DNA from: Chthoniobacterales bacterium
GTDB lineage: Bacteria > Verrucomicrobiota > Verrucomicrobiia > Chthoniobacterales > UBA6821
Assembly: GCA_021733705.1 (NCBI GenBank)
Contig: JAIPKF010000037.1
Coordinates: forward strand, 1 to 11,354
Length of the DNA: 11,354 bases
Direction of reading: 5' to 3'
Shown one piece after another: positions 1 through 4,825 of this stretch. The number at the start of each line of letters is the position of its first letter. The first letter of the stretch is position 1. A program made the position numbers and the translations under genes. The notes under the pieces are model-generated. The model searched no databases and was not told the DNA's origin. It saw only the letters and a program-made list of their open reading frames with translations.

Positions 1-60
1 CTAACGCAGCATCCATCTGGCTTCCCGGCTTCCGTAGTAGATTAGTATGAAATATGCGGG
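1..60 (-). repeat. MITE-like repeat, type 1, partial copy (cut by window edge)
   Basis: Reverse-complement match to the left 60 bp of the copy at 1316-1491, with only a few differences. It ends in a terminal inverted repeat (AGTATGAAATATGCGGG) followed by TTAA at 61-64. The rest of the copy lies outside the window. It abuts a second fragment and shares that TTAA with it. Confidence 0.85.
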
Positions 61-64
61 TTAA

Positions 65-101
65 CCCGGATTCCGTAGGTGATTGGTATAAAATATGAGG
101 C
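65..101 (-). repeat. MITE-like repeat, type 1, 37-bp end fragment
   Basis: This is the reverse complement of the left end of a type 1 copy (compare 2061-2097): it shares GATTCCG.AGGTGATTGG and a terminal repeat degenerated to GGTATAAAATATGAGGC. It lies between TTAA at 61-64 and TTAA at 102-105, so most of the element has been lost while the outer end and flanking tetranucleotide remain. It sits just upstream of the start at 126. Confidence 0.75.
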
Positions 102-125
102 TTAACTATAAAATTTTATTTTTTC

Positions 126-1196
126 ATGAATTTATCTTATTTAATGTGTAATTTTTATCCTAAAATCAGAGTTTGGTGTGGCATTACCTCCATTGGTTTT
201 AATTTGTTTATACCTTGGGCTATCTTTTTTCTAATTGCTTTTAGGGTAATATCCTTTCCTGCAGACTCGCTTGGAACTATTTTTTTAACGATCCTAAGTT
301 ATTTTTGCTTTGTTTCTCTCATTAACGGACCAGTCGATTTTTTAAGTGGCTTTGTCTTAGAAAAAAAAGCAGGACGCTATTCTTATTCTTCAAAAAAGTG
401 GATGTTTCAATGGCTCGCCGGCTCCTCTGTATTTATTATTCTGCAAATAACAGGTGGTTCTCTCTTAGCCCTCGTGGTCTATAAAGCCTCCTATGGTTTT
501 AGCATTGCTATACTTTTATTGATCGTTGCTGCAGTAGTAGTCCAACGCTGGCATTTCTTTTTAATCCCTTCTGCATTAAAAAAACCGTATCCCTTGAGTC
601 ATGAATATCTCTCTCAATTAGCACAAGAGCTTTTTCCACTCGGGCTCAAAAAAATGATGGAAGAAGAGAGGCTCTATTTTTACGAGAGTGAAGATGGTGT
701 TAGTGTTAATGGTGGTAGTATTGGATGGGGTACTCAACGACGCTATATGATTAGTTCAGCTTCAGTAGTATTACTCACACCAAGAGAATTAGCGCTTCTT
801 ATATGGAGAGATGAAACGATGATCAGCTCTCAAGAAATGAGAAAACATTTTTTCTATTCCGTGACATATTGTCTTTTGGGTCTTGTTGCGGCTTGCTACC
901 TGACTCTTCGTATAGAACTGCCTCTTTTTTGGAGTCGCTGGTTTTTGTCTATTTCTCTACTAAGTAGTTGGTTTTTTTTAGCTCTCTTTATCCTGCCTTC
1001 CTACTCAAGAAAAAAACACCTCGTTGCCGATTCCCTGGTCATTAACCATGGTGTTGATAAAAAGGAGTACACGGACTTATTAAAAAAATTACAAATTCTC
1101 AATAGTAGTGAGCATCAGACTTCACCCTTAATAGAAACTGTTTTTCATCCCATTCCAACATTAGGATCCAGATTACAACAATTAGATCGTTTATGA
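126..1196 (+). CDS. Membrane protein with M48/Ste24-like layout but no HExxH (probable pseudopeptidase)
   Basis: A 356-residue integral membrane protein with several hydrophobic segments in the first ~145 residues and two more around 243-290. The soluble middle part resembles the M48 metallopeptidase core: an N-x-x-S-x-G-W-G strand region, then LLTPRELALL (216-225), which corresponds to the TPEEL-AVLAHE stretch of M48 enzymes. Where HExxH should follow, the sequence is RDETM (228-232). The third zinc ligand, Glu of the EAD motif, is replaced by Val in VADSLVINHG (300-309). The C-terminal HPIPTLGSRLQQL resembles the family's conserved HP...R.L tail. The fold looks retained while metal binding is lost, so a non-catalytic role is inferred. 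No Shine-Dalgarno sequence precedes ATG 126, and ATG 144 is an alternative start. The stop overlaps the next ATG (ATGA). The M48 link is by eye and needs a profile search. Confidence 0.7.
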   Translation: MNLSYLMCNFYPKIRVWCGITSIGFNLFIPWAIFFLIAFRVISFPADSLGTIFLTILSYFCFVSLINGPVDFLSGFVLEKKAGRYSYSSKKWMFQWLAGSSVFIILQITGGSLLALVVYKASYGFSIAILLLIVAAVVVQRWHFFLIPSALKKPYPLSHEYLSQLAQELFPLGLKKMMEEERLYFYESEDGVSVNGGSIGWGTQRRYMISSASVVLLTPRELALLIWRDETMISSQEMRKHFFYSVTYCLLGLVAACYLTLRIELPLFWSRWFLSISLLSSWFFLALFILPSYSRKKHLVADSLVINHGVDKKEYTDLLKKLQILNSSEHQTSPLIETVFHPIPTLGSRLQQLDRL

Positions 1197-1315
1197 GTTT
1201 TATACCACGTCTTCTTTTTTGGATGAGTGCTATTTTTTGTAATAGTATCAGTCGCTCTCTCCACTGTCATGTCGGCAAACCACAATCGTGGTTTTTGCCC
1301 CCAAATTGGTCTTAA
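1193..1315 (+). CDS. Small hypothetical ORF (40 aa), translationally overlapped with upstream gene
   Basis: ATG at 1193 overlaps the stop of the preceding gene in an ATGA arrangement, typical of coupled translation. The 40-residue product starts MSFIPRLLFWMSAIF, a basic then hydrophobic N-terminus that could be a signal peptide or membrane anchor. It continues with a short stretch containing two Cys, two His and several Trp. The stop TAA belongs to the TTAA at 1312-1315 that forms the left target-site copy of the adjacent repeat. The same tetranucleotide, re-found at 1761-1764, supplies the stop of the convergent DUF2071 gene. The ORF may thus end naturally here, or be the remnant of a longer gene cut when repeats inserted and rearranged. 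No family recognised. Confidence 0.4.
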   Translation: MSFIPRLLFWMSAIFCNSISRSLHCHVGKPQSWFLPPNWS

Positions 1316-1491
1316 CCCGGATATTTCATACTAATCTACTGCGGAGGCCGGGAAGCCAGATGGATGCTGCGTTAGACTCTCATTTTGATTTGGACAGTAT
1401 GTACACATACAGCCCTGTATCAAAATGCTCGTCTGCCTTACCCCATCAGCCTTCGCGGTCTCCTCGTCACGATCAGTATGAAATATCCGGG
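1316..1491 (+). repeat. MITE-like repeat, type 1, complete 176-bp copy
   Basis: Bounded by near-perfect terminal inverted repeats, CCCGGATATTTCATACT at the left and AGTATGAAATATCCGGG at the right, and by TTAA direct copies at 1312-1315 and 1492-1495. The distance from one TTAA to the next is 180 bp. The + strand is open throughout in the TTA|A phase, while the - strand meets one TAG near the left end. This is the best preserved type 1 copy in the window. It lies between convergent genes, where the inverted ends could also fold in transcripts. Confidence 0.93.
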
Positions 1492-1495
1492 TTAA

Positions 1496-1760
1496 CCCGC
1501 CTATTTCATCCCGATTCTGCTGCGGTTTGTGAACACCTGATGGATACTGCGTCAGCTTCGAATTGCTCCTCGGGCAGTATGAAACATACAGCCGTTGTCG
1601 CAATCCATCACCTTCGTTGACTCGCTCGCTCCCGCTCGTCTCGCCCTTTCAGGGCTGCCCCCTAAAGCCAGGGCAGTCTCCCCCGCGGTCTCCCGACCGC
1701 AGGTGGTTTCTGCATCAGGATTCGCGGCGCCTCGCGACGAACCAGTATGAAATATACCGG
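1496..1760 (+). repeat. MITE-like repeat, type 2, 265-bp copy carrying an extra 89 bp
   Basis: Adjacent to the previous copy, sharing TTAA 1492-1495 and ending at TTAA 1761-1764. The left end is degenerated (CCCGCCTATTTCATCCC); the right end is AGTATGAAATATACCGG. The interior matches the copies at 4446-4621 and 4872-5047 closely except for an extra 89 bp at 1620-1708. That extra block is visibly GC-rich and contains three consecutive hairpins: GCCCT/AGGGC (1643-1655), CTGCCC/GGGCAG (1655-1676) and GCGGTC/GACCGC (1685-1700). With it, the unit is 269 bp and no longer a multiple of three. Confidence 0.9.
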
Positions 1761-2597
1761 TTAAATAAAAGAACTCTTACTTACTTTTTTAAATGGTTCA
1801 AAACCTACGTTGAGTACAGGAGCATAACTCGATTCTTGAGGATCAAAGTGGCATTCGATGGGAATTTGAGTGGAGAAATGATCCTCAAAGATGAGGTTGT
1901 CTACCTCTTCTAAAGGCCAAGAGTCATGGTGTACTCTCCCTTCATAGATCTCTCCTCGTTTGAGAGTGAAGAGGCGATCTCGGTCTGTAGTCCATGTATC
2001 TAAAATAGTTTTTTTCTTTTTGCGTCCAGTTATATGAAATGAGGTTTTAAAAGAGGCTATCCCCGATATTTCATGCCAATCACCTGCGGAATCCGGTAAG
2101 CCAGATGGATGCTGTGTTAGACTTGCATTTTGACTTGGGCAGTATGAGTACATGGAGCCCGGCGTCAAAACGCTCTCCTTCCTGGCCCCATTAGCATTCG
2201 CAGACTTCTCGCCACGATCAGTATCTAGGGAGCGTTGACTCTCAAAGTAGAAGTTTCCATCACTGAGATGAGTTTTTATTTTTGCTAGTCGATAGGGAAG
2301 ATGAAAGAAGTGATTAGCAATCCAACAACCCAGCGCACTATCAGTATCAAGAGTAAAAAAATAGACGCCGGGTTTTCCAGCAACCGTAACATAAGTTCGG
2401 AGATTAATTTCCCATAAATGAGAAAAGAGAGGGACTGGAGGAAGATTCCAGAGTCGAATCAAATCCATTTTAAAAGGAACAATAGAAAGAATAGCCATTC
2501 CATCTAGAAGATCTAATTCAAAAGGGAGATGTTGTTGCAGTAAACTTGGAGTTACTCTCCCATGAAGAAAAAAAATGTGGTTCCAACGCTGTTTCAT
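1761..2597 (-). CDS. DUF2071 (YqjF-like) protein interrupted by an in-frame repeat insert
   Basis: 278 residues. The N-terminal ~123 residues follow the DUF2071 pattern: LPFELDLLDGMAILSIVPF (24-42), then WEINLRTYVTVAGKPGVYFF (62-81), LDTDS, and LPYRLA (100-105). After FYFESQRS comes a 56-residue insert (124-179) encoded by the repeat at 2061-2224 read antisense. The family pattern then resumes with SFKTSFHIT (182-190), a degraded TERY-like TTDRDRLFTLKRG, and HHDSWPLEEV (223-232). The function of DUF2071 proteins is not established. The gene starts 17 bp after the stop of the upstream glycosyltransferase gene, so the two probably form one leftward transcript. The stop TAA lies in the TTAA at the border of the tandem repeats. 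No Shine-Dalgarno sequence is visible. Whether the protein still folds with the insert is unknown; the reading frame is fully intact. Confidence 0.85.
   Translation of the reverse strand: MKQRWNHIFFLHGRVTPSLLQQHLPFELDLLDGMAILSIVPFKMDLIRLWNLPPVPLFSHLWEINLRTYVTVAGKPGVYFFTLDTDSALGCWIANHFFHLPYRLAKIKTHLSDGNFYFESQRSLDTDRGEKSANANGARKESVLTPGSMYSYCPSQNASLTQHPSGLPDSAGDWHEISGIASFKTSFHITGRKKKKTILDTWTTDRDRLFTLKRGEIYEGRVHHDSWPLEEVDNLIFEDHFSTQIPIECHFDPQESSYAPVLNVGFEPFKKVSKSSFI
2061..2224 (+). repeat. MITE-like repeat, type 1, 164-bp copy inside the DUF2071 gene
   Basis: Left end CCCCGATATTTCATGCC begins right after CTAT (2057-2060). The interior aligns to the copy at 1316-1491 without gaps up to GATCAGTAT (2216-2224). 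The outer 12 bp of the right terminal repeat (expected GAAATATCCGGG) are missing and CTAG (2225-2228) follows directly. CTAT and CTAG are plausible copies of one YTAR target. The unit is 168 bp, 56 codons, and the deletion keeps the frame. The host gene reads it on the - strand without a stop. Confidence 0.88.
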
Positions 2598-2614
2598 TAT
2601 TTTTAGGAAAATAT

Positions 2615-4387
2615 TTACAGTGTTGGACGCACAAAAACATGAATAATGCCATTTTCATAATCAGCTTGGTAATGGCTTTGGATATAGCGATAGGTGGTAT
2701 TAGCCCAATTACTAAAACGTGAATGTTCCGTTCCGTTAATGGGCCAATCAGTGATGACAATCACTGCAGGTTGGTGGCATTCAATTTCTGCAATCGTGTT
2801 TTCATCAAATTTAGAGGAAGCGGTCATATCATCGCAATAAAGGTCGCGACGGTAGGAGGGACGGTCTGTCATAAAATTAATTTCGGGATTATAAGGAAAA
2901 CAAAGGACATATTCGCCTGGTTTAGAATGCTTCAAAATACTTTGTGCAATGGCTGAAGCTTCCTCAAACTCATGAGGGGCCAGTTTTACATGTACTCCAT
3001 TAGCTCCAATAAATTCTTTTTTTCTCCCTTGGCTAATAGCGATTCCTCCAGTTGATTGAGACTGTGAGCCATTGATGAAATAGAGAGTGAGATCGAGTAT
3101 TGAAAAAAATAAAAAAGTCCATATCAAGGGCTGAAAAATAAACACAATTTTTTTTCTCATTTCCCAAACAAAAAATAGAGCTACTAGAAGCGTTGTTGTC
3201 ATGGGAACCATGAATTCACTCAAATGAACCATGTCGGGACGCCAAAAAAAATATTGGGGAAAAAGAGTGAGGGAGCAACCGAGCATCACGATGAAAACCC
3301 ATCCTCGATGACTCAAGTAGCTGTCTTTTTTTCTTACGCCAAGAAAGAAAAGGAGAACAATGATGGCAAGGAGTAGTCCTATACAAATAATAGGAAGATA
3401 AATATTCAATGTTGTTATACGTTCTCGAATAGTGACTGAATCTAACGAGGGACGCAGAAGGTTGCTTTTTATCGGAGCACCTTCGATTGTCGAAACCTTA
3501 GGTGTTGAGAGATAGGTTGCCGTGGAGCGAGTGGATCCATGATTCTCTAAGATCGTTGTGAGCAGATGGGTTCCTTGACTTACTATCATCCGCGGCCATT
3601 GCCCGTATTGCGTGATAAAAGGAACAACAAACCCTTTTTTTTCTGCATGGAAGTATATCGGTATATGAGTCAGCAAAAATCCGATGAGACCTAAAGAGAG
3701 AGCAGCGAGAGCAAGAAAGAAACGTTTTTTAAAGGAAAAATATTCTGATTGTTCGTTTCTTATCCACGGATAAAGAAGAAGAATGCCTAGAAAAAGAGAG
3801 CTTAAAAAAAAACCTAAATCGATCCGAATTAAAAAGGTGATTCCTAATGAACAGCCGGTGGTAAACATCCAAAGGAGATGTTTCTTCAGGCTGTGACATG
3901 GAAGGGTGAACGTTTTTAAAAATAAAAACATATTCATCATAACCACGAAGGCCATGTAGTTTCGGAACAATTGACCTGGTAAGAGGAGTGCCAAAATTCC
4001 TGCTAATAAAGCAAGCCACTGAAAATGTGTTGATTTTTTAACAATAAAAAAGGCTAGCAATCCCGTGATAGTAGCGATCACAAAAAAGAATATCCTCAGA
4101 GCAGTGTAACTGGGACCGACAATTTTAAAAAGCCAGACAATAGGATAGAACCAAAGAACATTGTAATTCAGCGCAACATCGATAATGGGGGTTTTTCCTG
4201 AAAGTAAGCGCAATGCTGTCACTCCCTCTACACCTCCTTCTCCAGAGGGATAAAGACTGCAACGATAGTAGGAGCCATAATAGCAAAGGGCAAAAAGGAT
4301 CAGAATGAGAGGAAAGTATTTGTAAAGCAACGTTGCTTTACAATGCCTACTCCCGTGGTCACCCTTATTTAGAGCCTGTGGATTCAT
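2615..4387 (-). CDS. Polytopic membrane protein, probable GT-C type glycosyltransferase
   Basis: 590 residues with about ten or more hydrophobic segments from residue 21 to about 440, then a soluble C-terminal region (about 445-590). The first extracytoplasmic loop carries SGEGGVEGVTALRLLSGKTP (48-67) followed by a Y-N-V-L-WFYP stretch. This resembles the acidic first loop and following YGP-like region of PMT/ArnT/GT39-type lipid-linked sugar transferases, with E50 and E54 as candidate acidic residues. FLIRIDLGFF (185-194) resembles the R-x-D-x-G motif between later helices. Donor and acceptor cannot be deduced; transfer of a sugar from a polyprenyl phosphate on the outer face of the inner membrane is the family expectation. 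It is first of a two-gene leftward unit with the DUF2071 gene. ATG 4387 has no Shine-Dalgarno sequence and follows a pyrimidine-rich TTTCTTC. A repeat copy ends 54 bp upstream, in its presumed promoter region. Confidence 0.75.
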   Translation of the reverse strand: MNPQALNKGDHGSRHCKATLLYKYFPLILILFALCYYGSYYRCSLYPSGEGGVEGVTALRLLSGKTPIIDVALNYNVLWFYPIVWLFKIVGPSYTALRIFFFVIATITGLLAFFIVKKSTHFQWLALLAGILALLLPGQLFRNYMAFVVMMNMFLFLKTFTLPCHSLKKHLLWMFTTGCSLGITFLIRIDLGFFLSSLFLGILLLYPWIRNEQSEYFSFKKRFFLALAALSLGLIGFLLTHIPIYFHAEKKGFVVPFITQYGQWPRMIVSQGTHLLTTILENHGSTRSTATYLSTPKVSTIEGAPIKSNLLRPSLDSVTIRERITTLNIYLPIICIGLLLAIIVLLFFLGVRKKDSYLSHRGWVFIVMLGCSLTLFPQYFFWRPDMVHLSEFMVPMTTTLLVALFFVWEMRKKIVFIFQPLIWTFLFFSILDLTLYFINGSQSQSTGGIAISQGRKKEFIGANGVHVKLAPHEFEEASAIAQSILKHSKPGEYVLCFPYNPEINFMTDRPSYRRDLYCDDMTASSKFDENTIAEIECHQPAVIVITDWPINGTEHSRFSNWANTTYRYIQSHYQADYENGIIHVFVRPTL

Positions 4388-4445
4388 GAAGAAATTGAAA
4401 CTTTTTAAAGTAGTGAATTGTGTTTGTGATGAAGCGGCTATTTAG

Positions 4446-4621
4446 CCCGGATATTTCATACTGATTCTGCTGCGGCTTGCGAACACCTGACGGATACTGC
4501 GTCAGCTTCGAATTGCTCCTCGGGCAGTATGAAACATACAGCCGTCGTGGCAATCCATCACCTTCCTTGTCTGCATCAGGATTCGCGGCGCCTCGCGACC
4601 AACCAGTATGAAATATCCGGG
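4446..4621 (+). repeat. MITE-like repeat, type 2, complete 176-bp copy
   Basis: Terminal inverted repeats CCCGGATATTTCATACT and AGTATGAAATATCCGGG are perfect over 17 bp, flanked by direct TTAG at 4442-4445 and 4622-4625. The spacing between duplications is 180 bp. Both strands are free of stops in the TTA|G phase. An internal hairpin, GTATG-AAA-CATAC (4527-4539), is extended by GGC/GCC (4523-4525 and 4541-4543) across an A-A mismatch. It lies between the divergent glycosyltransferase and SUMF1-protein genes. Confidence 0.95.
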
Positions 4622-4625
4622 TTAG

Positions 4626-4825
4626 CTCTTTGTTTTTAATCAATATACTTCAAAAATGAATGGCAATTTTTGCAAAGAAGAAACGATTTATTAAGAGTTG
4701 TCCCTTTGATGAGATCAATAAAGTTATTCAAGCTCATCGTTTTCTAGTGTGATTTCATCATACTTCAGCATTACTGGAGAGATAAAAATGGAAATTTCAT
4801 GAAAATCAATTAATCTGTCGAGGAT
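4626..4825. other. Upstream region of the SUMF1-domain gene
   Basis: About 200 bp of AT-rich sequence between a repeat copy and the TTG start at 4826. It should hold the promoter of the rightward genes, but no convincing -35/-10 pair stands out. A 30-codon ORF (4660-4752) with no ribosome binding site is present, probably by chance. A GGAGAG followed by ATG (4788) would give only four codons. ATG 4799 is in frame with the SUMF1 gene but meets TAA at 4811-4813. Confidence 0.4.

Noticed and set aside
1..1764. CRISPR array
   Set aside because: The repeats are 176-bp elements with inverted ends and target duplications, not short direct repeats with unique spacers.
1288..1913. Open frames on both strands over the tandem repeats (for example 1288-1620 +, 1331-1603 -, 1563-1913 +) as possible genes
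   Set aside because: They consist almost entirely of repeat sequence, have no initiation signals and match no family; the openness is a property of the repeat itself.
3729..4019. Alternative-frame ORF inside the glycosyltransferase gene
   Set aside because: The overlapping frame gives a coherent multi-pass membrane protein, while this one has no family features.
4365..4643. Leftward 92-codon ORF overlapping the start of the glycosyltransferase gene
   Set aside because: It is mostly the antisense reading of the repeat at 4446-4621, joined to the glycosyltransferase leader in another frame.
4660..4752. 30-codon rightward ORF upstream of the SUMF1 gene
   Set aside because: No ribosome binding signal, no recognisable family and very short; chance occurrence cannot be excluded, so it is not listed as a gene.
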